Shown here piece after piece: positions 43,386 through 55,197 of a stretch of DNA of 64,000 bases. The translations under genes and the position numbers were made by a program. The notes beneath the pieces are model-generated. The model was not told where the DNA came from, did no database searches, and saw only the letters and a list, made by a program, of their open reading frames with translations. The stretch comes from Sistotremastrum niveocremeum HHB9708 (taxonomy: Eukaryota > Basidiomycota > Agaricomycetes > Sistotremastrales > Sistotremastraceae). The stretch is taken from NCBI GenBank assembly GCA_001630475.1, contig KV419419.1, positions 191,871 through 255,870 of the forward strand, read 5' to 3'. The stretch's first letter is position 1, and every line of letters begins with the position of its first letter.

Positions 43386-45360
43386 GCGCTTTATTATTTT
43401 GATGGTAAGGCAGGGTATTTGGAGGAAGCCTCCGGGGAGGGTTAGATGGCGCGGTTGGTCACTCTGGCTTGGCAGTGAGAAAGCCCTAGCAATGCGGATA
43501 GCGTTGTGGATAGCCGAGGGGCCGATTGTGTATAGCATCGGGAAGGAATACAGTTCAAGGTTAGTCTATCGAGGTCGAAGGGCGAGCGTCGTGCAAAAGC
43601 GCAGCGCCCCTTGATATCACGAGCACCAATATTCGTGATATCATCTTGTCCCGTGGACGTTTAAAGTTCGATCCGTCTACTTCACCCAATGCCCATATCT
43701 ATACCAGGTGAGTATCATCGTGCCGTCCTCCGTCGAGCCCATTCGTACAACTTTGCTAACCACTGCATACAGTAGTTATCAGCCTACCGCCGTATCCTAC
43801 GACGACCTCCTCCTCATGAGCATCCAGGCTCTGTCATCAGCAAGGGCTGCTCATATCCAAGGCCCTCCGAGACACATTGTCAACCTCCTATGCTAGAGAG
43901 ACCGAACCCGTCGTACTGTAAAAGTCGTTGGACTCGCACCCGCTGTACACGAGACTTCGTGCAACTTCTTAAGTGCGCAGCTGCGCCACGCCTTTAGTTC
44001 TGCGTACCGAATACACGTATATCGTGACATCGCAGCATTCCTGCCAAAAAGGAGAAGGCTCCCAGCTTCCAACAAGCTCATCCGTCATCTAAGCTCCCCC
44101 CATTGGCAATGGGAACCTGGCAAAGCGTCATTTGTTCGTACTCTCGCCCCTTGATCGCGCCAATGCTATGTTCTGTTAGAGTTTTCTCCTACTCAAGGAC
44201 CGTCCTAAGGGCCTAAACCCGATCGCTTGAAGGACCGATGGATCGTCCGAAGTTCGTAAAGAGCTCTGCGAATAGTTCGACGGTCATCGAAATGCAAACA
44301 CCGTCAATTTTGCATACCACACAGATCAATGCTATCTCCTGCGACATGTCGATCATCCTTCGACCCGCAGCACAATACGCGCAATCACTCAGTGATTCGC
44401 TCAGCGCTCTTCGGCGTCGTGCCTCTCAACTTCAAATCTCGAGGACGGTCTCCCATCTCCGTGTTGTCTCAGGGATCAAGATGTGACACTGTCTCATCTC
44501 GTCCTAGGCGTTCCATAATGGTCGTGAACATTGCCGGTGTGTATTGCTTTCGTCTGTCTAATCAGGCTGACGATGACTCTCTGCAGAATGTCTGAAGTCG
44601 AGCCAGTCAGCCGGGTTTGAGAAAAGGCGCTGGCGACTATCGCCATGTACCACGATATCCTAGTACATGGCATAATCTTATTTGGAGCCGATCATCAAAG
44701 CCGCGAATCGCTCCTTGCCAGGATGCATTGCGTCCAAGTCAGTCGACTTTGAGACGACAATTGCACTCAATTCGCGTGTGACGGGCTTTTCCTTACTTTC
44801 GCTATGACAAACGCGCTACTCAGTTCAAATAGAACGCATAGCTAGAATTCTCGAGGTGTGTCAAATCTCTTGATCTTTGTTCGTTTTCGTAGCTGAGGAA
44901 CATTCTGAAGACTTGTCGAATTTTCCGGGCCTCTTAGACGCGAGACAAGAGAAATCCCCTCCAGGCGTGGAAGCTGAGAGAGTACGCTGTTGAATATTAA
45001 CCCAGGTTGGCAGGTTGCACGGGGTCCGGAGGGAGTTGCGCTAAGATGTTCCGGATGCGGTTGGGCCATGAATTCTGAGCCACCAATGTAGGCCGGACAG
45101 AACATTTTTTTCTCGAATTGCTGCGCCCCTGGACATAGTCTCAATGAAGATGTCTGACCTTGATACGTGCACGAGTTGCTATCGTGTGCCCCGAACCTGC
45201 TGAAATCAAAATTGGGATCGGCTAGTGATAATCACATGTGTAACCGGCACCGGCAACGGGGAGCTATAACCGGGGTAAACCTCCCTTCCCCGCGCCTTAA
45301 GAGAGTTCCGTTCAGCTGCTAGGGACTTTCTCACTCGCCCCCATCTCGTCTCATTTCACC
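43386..45360. other. Gene-free stretch
   Basis: No gene recognised. A further, diverged copy of the R1 hairpin lies at 43490-43506 (CAATGC-GGATA-GCGTTG). A perfect 11-bp stem occurs at 43612-43622 and 43633-43643 (TGATATCACGA and complement). Another 8-bp stem, CCATGTAC/GTACATGG, lies at 44643-44670. Confidence 0.45.
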
Positions 45361-46644
45361 ATGGCCCCTCTCACAACAAGAATTACTGAACAATTTGGGA
45401 TCCAGCATCCCATTCTGCTCGCTGGAATGAACGTTGCTGCAGGCCCTGAGCTCGCTGCTGCCGTCACTAACGCTGGTGGTCTCGGTGTCATTGGCGGGCT
45501 TGGATATACCCCTAAGGTCCTCAGAGCTCAGGTATGTTATCGATGAGGCCGAGGGAGTCGCGAAGTGGCTTATGCTCGTTGTGTAGATCCGGGCTATCAA
45601 AGAGGACTTGAAGGATAAGAATGCCCCTTTCGGCGTGGACCTTCTCATTCCCCAAGTCGGCGGTAACGCTCGCAAGACCAACGTACGTCCAACTTCTCAT
45701 TTTAACTGACATATACTCACTGGTGCATTTGTAGTATGATTATACCAAAGGTCAACTGCCCGACCTGATTGACGTCATCATCGAAGAGAAGACTTCGCTT
45801 TTCGTCTGTGCAATCGGTGTCCCTCCAAAAGCCGTCGTCGAAAAGCTTCACAAAGCCAACATCCCCATCATGAACGTCAGTTCCTCCCACCCTCACCCAC
45901 ACACTAATCCGCATACTCACGCGGTCATAATCTAGATGGTCGGCCATCCCAAACACGTAGCCCGAGCACTCGCCGCAGGCGTAGATATCATCTGTGCCCA
46001 GGGAGGCGAAGGAGGCGGTCACACCGGCGACGTCCCCACTTCGCTCCTCATCCCCGCATGCGTCGACGCCGTCAAAGGCCACAAATCACCTCTGACCGGG
46101 AAGCCCGTGTACGTCGTAGCAGCCGGTGGAATCTACGATGGCCGAGGATTAGCGGCGAGTTTGATGTATGGCGCTGAAGGTGTTTGGGTTGGTACGAGAT
46201 TCGTGGCTAGCGTTGAAGCTGGTGCTCCTAAGGCTCATAAGGAAGCGTACGTTCCCTTTTCTCAGTGTGAAGGATCGATGTGATATTCATTGGCTTTGGA
46301 TATCTAGATTGTTGACTGCTGGATTTGGCGACGTCACACGAACACTTATCTTCACCGGTCGACCACTCCGCGTCCGTCGTACACCCTACGTCGAAGATTG
46401 GGAGAAGAACAGACAGAAGGAGATCGTCGACCTCACTTCAAAGGGTATCATTCCCCACGAAGCCGAACTTCAAAAACATCCCGAAAAATCGATGGAGGGA
46501 CGAAGCTGGTTGATGGGCACCGTCGCTGCTTCTATCAACGAAGTCTTGCCTGCGAAACAGATTGTCGATGAGATGGTCCGAGACGCTGCTGAAAGATTAA
46601 GTGCTGGAGCGAAGGTTGTTGGTGGAGCCAAGAGCAAGTTGTAA
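45361..46644 (+). CDS. Nitronate monooxygenase (2-nitropropane dioxygenase family)
   Basis: Five exons in frame: 45361-45531, 45587-45682, 45735-45875, 45936-46246 and 46308-46644, for 351 residues. This FMN-dependent TIM-barrel family oxidises alkyl nitronates such as propionate 3-nitronate to carbonyl compounds and nitrite. Seen motifs are FGIQHPILLAGM at the N terminus, NAGGLGVIGG, ICAQGGEGGGHTGDV with the conserved His, YVVAAGGIYDGRG and GAEGVWVGTRF, which line the FMN phosphate site. RTLIFTGRPLRVRR and a helical C terminus complete the usual length. No targeting signal is obvious, so it is probably cytosolic. It converges on the She3-like gene, with 314 bp between their stop codons. Confidence 0.93.
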
Positions 46645-46958
46645 TTGGCAGATATGCGATACGTGAATACTTTTCTTGCTTTGCATATTTCCGGGATCAG
46701 CGCCGTATTATTATATGTACACGACTCTGCATGCATATAGTAAAACAGAACATTGGAAAACAAATGAATGATATGCGAGCTAGGCATGCAACGTAACGTA
46801 ACGAAAGGAAAGCAATAGTGCAATGAAGATGATGAAAAATGCAAAAGCAATGAATGGATGGGGTATGTATGTAACAGGTCCATGGTAATATGCGATGGAA
46901 TGAGAAAGAGTGAGAATGGCATTAGACAATGAAGTGAAAGAGAAGGGGGTCGTTAAGG

Positions 46959-48795
46959 TCATGAAGTGGGTATAGGATCATTAGATGAAGTCGGTGAGGT
47001 AGATGAACGATGAGAACGGATTAATCTTCTAAATCGTGCCAGTTCCTCTGATATCGATCTATTAAGATTTGTCAATGGGCGGTCAGGAGAGTAGGGAGTC
47101 GATGAGACGTACTCGGCGAGTTTGTTAGCGGCTTCTTGGTCTAGTGAGGATTTTGATACTTGTTCCTTCAGCGATTCTAGTTCTGCACGGAAATTGTTCT
47201 CCAGCTCGGTCTCAACTTTGACTTTCTCCTCTTTCAAAGCAGCCAATCGCGCGCGTTCAGATCTGGATCATAAATCAGTACGTGCGATGGATGAGCAGGT
47301 GTGCGGGAGACGTACTGTGTAGCCTGGACGAGTTTCATCAAACTGCGATATTTCACAGCAACCTCCTCAGCCTCTTTCTTCATCGCCTCTTCCCTCTTCG
47401 CAAAATCCGCCTTCAACCCTTCTAAATCCCGATGCCAACCATCGACAAGATCTTTGATGCTTGCTTTGAGCGTGATGTACTCCCTTTCGCTTTTCTGTGA
47501 TAGGGCTTGTGATTCGGTGAGTTGAGACTCCATCTCGCGGACTGCTTTCTTGGAGGCTGTTGATTCGGTTTTGAATTGAGTTTTGAGTTGTTGGGCTTCG
47601 GCTTCGGCTTTTCGAGCACGTTCGAGGACCTGGAATCACGTTTAGATCCGGAAGGATGACGAGAATAGCAGAGAACTCACCTCCTGCAACAATCGTTCCT
47701 TCCGTGCAACCACATTATTTAACCCCTCATTCTCCAATCTTAATCTCTCTCGTCCATCTTTCAAATCCTCCACTTGTCTCGTCAACTGAGCCACCGTTCT
47801 TTGCGAAAGCCTCAACTGGGCCTTCGTATTCTCCAACGCGTTTCTAGCGTTCAAGACCCCCGTCTGAAGATCCGCTAGAACCTTGGATGTCCCAGCACCT
47901 CCCATCGAACGTCGATTCGGATTCGAAGACATTGGTGATGTGGGGATTTGAAGTGATGAAGTTGTCGAAGCATTGAGATCGGCGCTCGTGGGAGTATGAT
48001 TTGAGCCTGAGCTGGACGGTTCCGGCCCTTGCTGTCCTTGAGGTGGTACGTGATTCTCTTCTGCGAGCATTCGTGCGTTTCCTGAAATAAGGATAAATAA
48101 GCGTTAGAGAGAAGGAAGCAACGATCGAGATGGAGATGGTGGAGTAAGAGGAGTAAGGGTAAGGAAATGGCAATTACCGACTGAGCTAACGGGGATGCCT
48201 GCTTAGCATTCAGCAGAGGTGATTCGAGAATAGAGACGACTCACGGCTTAGAGTTCTCGTAGGACTCGCACTCCTCTTTCCATTCTGTGATGATCCCAGA
48301 TTATTCACGCCAAACGAAAGTGGCACCCCTTCCTTGATCTCATCCGGTCTCGTACTCGCCGAGCGCGTAGGTAAAGGGATATAGCTATCCGGACCATTCG
48401 CAGTGTACGCTGCTAGGACGTCTGCTGAAGCCCTCCGTTGGACCTTGATAGAAGGAGTTCCGGGTGAATGTAATGGTGGCTCGGGAGAAGTGCCAGGTGG
48501 TGAAGGAATAGACGGAGGGAGAGGTCTAGGACTTCGTAATAAACTTGTCTCTAGTGAATTGAAATGAGCTTGTTTCTGTCGAATTTCATGCTTCAACGTG
48601 CTCATTTGATTTCGGAGGGCAACTAAGTGAATCAGACGCTTTTGGTCAGGAACGCGATCGGTGAGAAATTGAGAATATTGGAAAACGCGTACCAGGGTCG
48701 TCTGGGGATGGGCTCGGGGGGCGTATTGAGCCTCTGGAGGACGTTCGAGATAGTGGACGCGTGGAAAGACCGTTGAGAGACATCGTGGCTGCCAT
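46959..48795 (-). CDS. She3-like coiled-coil protein
   Basis: Seven exons in frame (transcript order): 48795-48693, 48622-48245, 48198-48178, 48081-47681, 47629-47316, 47262-47113 and 47058-46959, for 488 residues. Exon 3 is only 21 nt (RIPVSSV). The N-terminal third is Ser/Pro-rich with RNQMSTLKHEIRQKQAHFNS; the middle has TKVLADLQTGVLNARNALEN-like helix and LRLSQRTVAQLTRQVEDLKD, followed by long coiled coil up to ELARFRRLIR. Basidiomycete proteins of this shape are usually annotated as SWI5-dependent HO expression protein 3 (She3), named after the yeast mRNA-transport adaptor. The name is a family label: the role in mushrooms is not established. The gene is divergent from ATP1. Confidence 0.8.
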
Positions 48796-50043
48796 CTTAG
48801 GCCACGATGCGTGAAATGAGAATGAGAATGAGAGGTCGGAGTGTCAAAGTTGCTATAACGGTCTCGAGAGCATCATTGAATTCATTCAATGCAAAAACAG
48901 AGCGTATGAATTAAATAGTGCAGAATATTCAGAAATGGAGGGAGATGAGAGAGACAGGGGCCAAGCACGATTGTCTACTTTTGACTAGATATATTGTATG
49001 GAAGACGCTTGACATCGGCACGCGTACATGCAATGGTTCCATCCAACGTTCCATCCGTGAACCATGAGGCGAACTGGCTCAAGGAGCGTCGCCCGGATAA
49101 GATTCGCTCTCCTTGGCAGGGTACGGAGTGAGAGGGGAGGTGGGAGAAGTCTGGATGAGCGATATCCTGGAGTCCAACGACGCAATGCAATTCATGGCTC
49201 TCTTCCGAAATTCGTCCAAGCGCAGAGACTCTGAATTAGGCGGATTTTCTGCTCAACGAATGCCGTCAGGTACGACAATGCCCTAGTAGCTTGATCGACT
49301 TGAAGAAGAAAAGTCGATTCAGTGGGGTGTGTAGAGAAAAGACAGCATGCGCAGGACCATCGTCTCTGGAAGCACACGAAGATAGGAGAGATTTCGTGAC
49401 AAAAAGTCGCCCGAGGATTTCACAGTATAAAGCGCTAATCTTAAAGAGAAAGGCCAACAACGTCGCTTGACTCGAAAGTAGTGCGTCGGAATCCAGCGTC
49501 TGAGTATGAGCGACAACTTCATGAATTGGATCGTGATTTTGTAAGTCAGTCGGGATTCCGTTGAGACTATGGACAGTAGAGATTTGAATTTTCTCTTGGA
49601 ATAACCAGCTGCTGATGGAAATAATGCGGCGACAGACCGAGAAGAGTAGATTATTTGTTCTTTTGGAGAGGAGCACACCAGGAAAGAGAGTATTGGTTAT
49701 TTTGACGAAGACGTCTGCTGCCCAGTTATCCAAAACTGACCTGTATCCAGGTTGAACGTCGAGACGAATGCTTTTGCGATATTCAAGACAATATTAGACG
49801 CTGCGAGCAGAAGCGTTTACAGGACTAGACAACCACCAAGGCGATGAGACAATAAATAGCAGCGATTTTTCTTCAAAGCTGCCCAGCCAGAGAACATAGG
49901 AAAAAAGAGCCCGAGTGAAAAGACGTCGTCCCCAACGAACGAACGTGACGAGGATGAGGCAAGTGCCGAGCGGAGTTTTGTGCAAACCTTGTTAATTCCT
50001 TAGCTCTAACGCATCTTTATCCTCACCCTTCCACTTGACTGCG
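48796..50043. other. Divergent promoter region of the She3-like gene and ATP1
   Basis: No gene that I can support. A 155-codon frame on the - strand (49266-49733) lacks any motif and lies between two conserved genes where one expects promoter DNA. I could not point to specific control sites. Confidence 0.4.
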
Positions 50044-52381
50044 ATGCACTCGCTCGCCCTGCGCAACGCAGCTCGAGCTGCAGCCTTTGCCACAAAAGCG
50101 TCGGCCCCCTTGGTGCGACCCATCCGCGTTAATTTCAGCCCATCCAGCTCACGCAGAAATCTTCTCATCGTTTTATAGCTGCGCGAGCAGGCACTCCCTG
50201 CCCTCTCTCGTTCATATGCCACCGCAAAGCCTGGTTCGTCTAGCCTCACTGGGATATTTAGAGAGAGATTTGAATAATTTTGTAGCGGCTTCTGAGGTTT
50301 CTTCGATATTGGAATCCCGTATCGCCGGTGCTGGTGCAGCTGGTGACGTGCAGGAGACTGGTCGCGTTCTGAGTGCGCATCCATCGTTCTTTCATCGCAT
50401 TTATATCCCTGACATTGTTTTCTAGCCATTGGTGATGGTATTGCTCGAGTGTACGTGGCTGCTATCCTTTCGATGCTTCCCAATGCTGACGTAACGACAG
50501 TTATGGTCTCCGGAATGTCCAAGGTGCCTTTTAACTGAATTGAGTCTAAGCGTACTGAACTAAATGACATCTTCGCCGTCTTTTCTTTCGCAGCCGGTGA
50601 GCATCCTGTTGATGGCTGTCCTGCGCTCGTACTGACGTTTTACAGAGGAGATGGTGGAATTCTCGTCTGGTGTCCGCGGCATGTGTCTGAACTTGGAAGC
50701 CGACAACGTCGGTATCTCTATCTTCGGTAATGATCGTCTCATCAAGGAGGGCGACACCGTCAAGAGAACCGGTCAGATCGTGGATGTCCCCGTCGGTCCT
50801 AAACTCCTCGGACGTGTCGTTGACGCCCTCGGCAACCCCATCGACGGCAAAGGACCTATCGAGGCCGCTGAGCGTCGCCGTGCGTCTCTCAAGGCCCCTG
50901 GTATCCTTCCCAGAAGATCCGTCAATCAGCCTATGATGACTGGCCTTAAGCCCATCGACGCTATGGTTCCTATTGGTCGTGGCCAGCGTGAACTTATCAT
51001 CGGTGATCGTCAGACTGGCAAGACTGCTGTCGCTATCGACACTATTCTTAACCAGAAGCGATGGAACGACGGTCAAGACGAGGACAAGAAGCTTTACTGC
51101 GTTTACGTCGCCATTGGCCAGAAGCGATCTACCGTCGCTCAGCTCGTGCAGACTCTTGAGGAGAACGACGCGATGAAGTACACCATCATTGTCGCTGCTA
51201 CCGCCTCCGAGGCCGCTCCTCTGCAGTACCTCGCACCCTTCTCTGGTTGTGCTATGGGTGAATGGTTCCGTGACAACGGCAAGCACGGTACGTTCTCGAA
51301 TGTCGTCCAATTCAAAGCAGGTGGCTCACGGCGTACTACACAGCTCTTATCATCTACGATGATTTGTCGAAACAGGCCGTCGCCTACCGTCAAATGTCCC
51401 TCCTCCTCCGTCGTCCTCCCGGACGTGAGGCTTACCCCGGTGACGTCTTCTACCTCCACTCTCGTCTCCTCGAGCGTGCCGCCAAGATGAACGAGAAGTT
51501 CGGTGGAGGCTCTTTGACTGCCCTGCCCATCATTGAGACTCAGGGTGGTGACGTGTCTGCGTACATCCCTACCAACGTAAGTTCTATGAGACCCACTGCG
51601 CTTTTCATCTGACGCCTATGTAGGTCATCTCCATCACTGACGGTCAAATCTTCTTGGAGGCCGAACTCTTCTTCCGTGGTGTCCGACCTGCCATTAACGT
51701 CGGTCTCTCTGTGTCTCGTGTCGGTTCTGCCGCCCAGACGTATGTTCATTTTCGTCTTCACCGTGGGGCCTGTACTCATACCTATTGCGCGCGCGTTCAG
51801 TAAGATCATGAAGAAGTTTGCCGGTTCTCTCAAGCTTTACTTGGCTCAATACCGTGAAGTCGCCGCCTTCGCCCAATTCGGTTCTGATCTCGATGCCTCA
51901 ACTCGCTTCCTGCTCTCTCGAGGCGCTCGCTTGACTGAACTTCTCAGTACGTTCACCAATCCAATTTACTTTCTATGATCGCTCAGGGTTTGCTGATCAT
52001 TCCTAAAGAACAGGGTCAATACCAGCCCCTTCCCACTGAAGTCCAGGTTCCGATCATCTACGCTGGCGTCAACGGTCTCGTAAGTGTCTCATGATTGACA
52101 GCGTCTTCCTGTCTAACCGACTGACATTCTGTCCGCAGCTCGATTCTATCCCTGTTGACCAGATCACTCGTTGGGAGGGAGAGTTCCGTGAGCATTTGAC
52201 GAGCACCCAGGGCGCTCTCTTGGAGAAGATCTCTGGCGGCAACGTCACCCCTGAGATGGAAAAGGATATCAAGAAGGTGGGCGTCTGTTTTGCCATGAGG
52301 CCTGGCGCTTGAGCATATTACTGACTGAATTGCTTATCGTTCTAGGTTGTCGAGGACCACGTCTCCTCTTTCACTTCCTAA
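50044..52381 (+). CDS. ATP1: Mitochondrial F1Fo-ATP synthase subunit alpha
   Basis: Thirteen exons in frame: 50044-50127, 50179-50233, 50286-50372, 50426-50450, 50501-50523, 50594-50596, 50646-51287, 51344-51576, 51624-51739, 51801-51946, 52009-52079, 52139-52276 and 52346-52381, for 552 residues. The first 40 residues are an Ala/Arg-rich mitochondrial presequence ([18 protein letters not shown]). [12 protein letters not shown] starts the mature protein. The Walker A motif is GDRQTGKT (212-219). [19 protein letters not shown] and the C-terminal [10 protein letters not shown] are standard. The protein forms the non-catalytic nucleotide sites of F1 in the inner membrane. The 5' half is split by seven short introns around tiny exons of 25, 23 and 3 nt. 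The 3-nt exon is needed to give the conserved VQAEEMVEF. Confidence 0.96.
50594..50596 (+). other. ATP1: Probable 3-nt microexon of ATP1
   Basis: CCG lies between a 70-nt intron (50524-50593, ends TTTCGCAG) and a 49-nt intron (50597-50645, starts GTGAGC, ends TTTTACAG). Including it yields Gln-Ala-Glu-Glu, the conserved sequence; skipping it deletes the Ala but keeps the frame. Confidence 0.7.
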
Positions 52382-55197
52382 TCGTGCTCTGTCTTGAAAA
52401 ACAAAACTTTCTCGCAAACTATTCTGGAATTGTGCACCCCAGAATGACTGAAATAGCAGGCGGCATAGGATCCGATCTATTCAAGGACTACTTAGGATAG
52501 TCGGCAACTGTGTTCTCTGCGGCCTTTCTGCACTTTTACATAATATAACGAATTAGAATGGAAAGCAAAATTCCTCACGCTTTGTGCATGCGTCGGTGTT
52601 TGCCTCTTAGACTTCTCTGCAACCCTGCAAGGATCGTTCGGGTGTACTAGCCAAAGACTGACCAGCGACCGATCATGGGTTCTCTCGACTGTTTTGCCGT
52701 CGGTTTGCCGAAGGGATCACAATCAAAAGTTCTAGAGATTCGCACGTGGGTGAGTCGAATGTGTGAACGACGACGATAAGTCCCTGAGCCGAGAAAGGCA
52801 TGAAACATAAAATCTTATCGACGTAATGTCCTTGGCCGAGGCCAAATTTACAGTGCGGCAACCCCAGAAGGCGATAGCGAGGAGTAAAAATGGTAAATAT
52901 TTGGTCGCGAGTGTGTGCCTGATCGAAAACAAGGGGAGAGGAAGAGGCGATAGGGCGAACGGAAGAGAATGGAAGAAAAGTGTATCTTCGGGTTACCAAG
53001 ACAGACGGCGGCCGGGTAGACTTGTAGGAATATTCTATAATTTGAACGTCAGAGCGCTATTGACCTTGACAACCGAAAGAATGTTGACGTTGTTCAAAAG
53101 CGTACGTGTACATGTTCATATGACTTGTCTCGGGTGGGATTACATCATGGATGCATGGATTTTGAGTTGTCATTCGGGGTGATTCGAGAAGACCCGGAAG
53201 CAGAGGAAGACATAGCTGCAGTTTAAGTGGATCCGACGCGGGGCGGCGCGAGGCGGGAACGTCTTTGGTCTCGTCTCGCGATTGGATCCAGAATTTATTC
53301 GGGTCGATTTGGAGATTGATCAGATCTGTCCGGGCCTTCTTTCTTGGAAAGAATGAAGATTTGTTCTCTATGGAATATACCCCTGCGAGTCAGTGCCTAA
53401 TCGCGGAATCCGCGGTGACGGTGACACAATCAGCATATCCCCGAACGGGATGAAAGAGAACCACATACCTGCTTCTTGAGTTACTTCGAGGGAACGACCC
53501 AACCTCTGGGACTTTCAATGAATCAAGTTTCCCATGATTCACGGGATTTGAGGAGCGTGAGCGCGAGGGGTAAAGAAAATTAAATTGGAAGAACGAGGGG
53601 TCCACCTCGGCAATCATGGAAAGCTGATCTCGGTTCTATTGGTCCACGACCGAGTTCCCATATTGAGGCATCAGGCCTCTTGACCGTTGCTGGAAGGGTT
53701 ACAGATGACCTCTGTCCTGTACCTGACTGCAAAGTAGATGCAGCTCGTATCTCAGATCGGGTTCGAGGAACCATGCGGACGTGCGGCACGGCCACGGAAA
53801 CTTTTTTTTTTCAGGTGACAGTCAATTTCCTCTCAAATATTCGTGGAGCGGGAAGGAATGAATGTCATGTATTGGTTTTCGTAAGACCTGCTTCCGTCAT
53901 ATCGCTTTGAACACGACAGGCACGCCGACCATGACTTGGCATATTGAAATAGGCGATATGAGCCAATACAACAGTGAATGCGGCGCGTAGGGCGTGTGCA
54001 ATGTGCTGGCGCTCGCACAGGCTTGGAGATTGAAGGAGAGATGAGGATCGTCTGATGTCGGCGCGCTATAAGAGTTCGGAAGGATCAAAAAATCGACATG
54101 ACTTGCTTACGCATGACCGACTTTCCCAGCCAGGGCGGTTTGGCGCTGTTGCTCTCGGATTCCGGGCTGAGGAAGAACACTCGGCCTCCCGTGTGGTTCC
54201 TGCAGAGAGATGAGCTCCGGAAGAGGTGGCGAGTGTCCATTGATCGCTCACTTGCAGATGCTGAATCTCTAACAGGAACGAATTAGAATCATGATGACGG
54301 TGTCACAGGACCGGTTGCCAGTGGATAGGGGTACGCAATACCTGCAGTTTACCAAGGAAGGAAATACAACCCATTGATCAGATACTGGTACTGGAGTGTG
54401 CGATCTATACCATCTGCCTTTACGAGAGCCCAAGGTTATGGGAGATCGGAACGCGTTCTTCCCATAGGACACGAGTGAATAACAAGGTCTGGAGCAGATA
54501 AAAAAAAGGCTGTGATCGCGGTGTTATGTTACTGCATTTGTAAAGCTGACTGGGCGGCACCGAGGCAAGTTACGGAACGCGCTGGAGCATTCGATCATTT
54601 GTATGTTCTGCAGGAGGATGATCGTACCGACGGATATGGCGCACGGTACAAGCGATTGGAGAAAGCACGACAACGTTGGGAGATATGATATCAAGATAAA
54701 GATATCGTTGAATTTGTAGCGCTGGTATATCGGGAGTGCGTCACTGTCTCCAAGGATCCTCATCTTGGACGGATGAGCCAAACGCCCGTGGCTGGCCAGC
54801 AGGATATCATGATCATATCGGGGCATATGGACGAATCAAATCGTTGAGTGCCAGGATCTGGGAAGCACATTTACATGCAACACATTGCTTTGTCAATCGC
54901 AACCATAAGAGTCAAGTAACCCCTCTTTGAACCGGTCGATCAGATATGGGTCCGCGGTACAGAGTGGAAGTATATCGGCAGAGATCTCATGTAGCTGTTA
55001 TTGCACGCCTAAAAGAGACGAACCATAGATGGGATATGATTTGAAATGCCGGATGCAGGAGTAGCCTATAGAAGATTAGATTCCGTGCCAGCGCCAAAAG
55101 CTGCCTCAAGTTGCTGATGCGAAGTCCGACGGAAGTGATCATTTCTCACGGCTGCTCTAGCTCATCACTGCACTGTGCTCGAGAACTCGTCATCAAC
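52382..55197. other. Gene-free intergenic stretch
   Basis: About 2.8 kb between two housekeeping genes on the same strand. I see no domain, RNA gene or clear repeat. Unrelated short frames occur on both strands. Confidence 0.4.

Noticed and set aside
49266-49733. 155-codon frame on the - strand
   Set aside because: No motif, no TATA or splice support, located in the promoter region between two divergent conserved genes.
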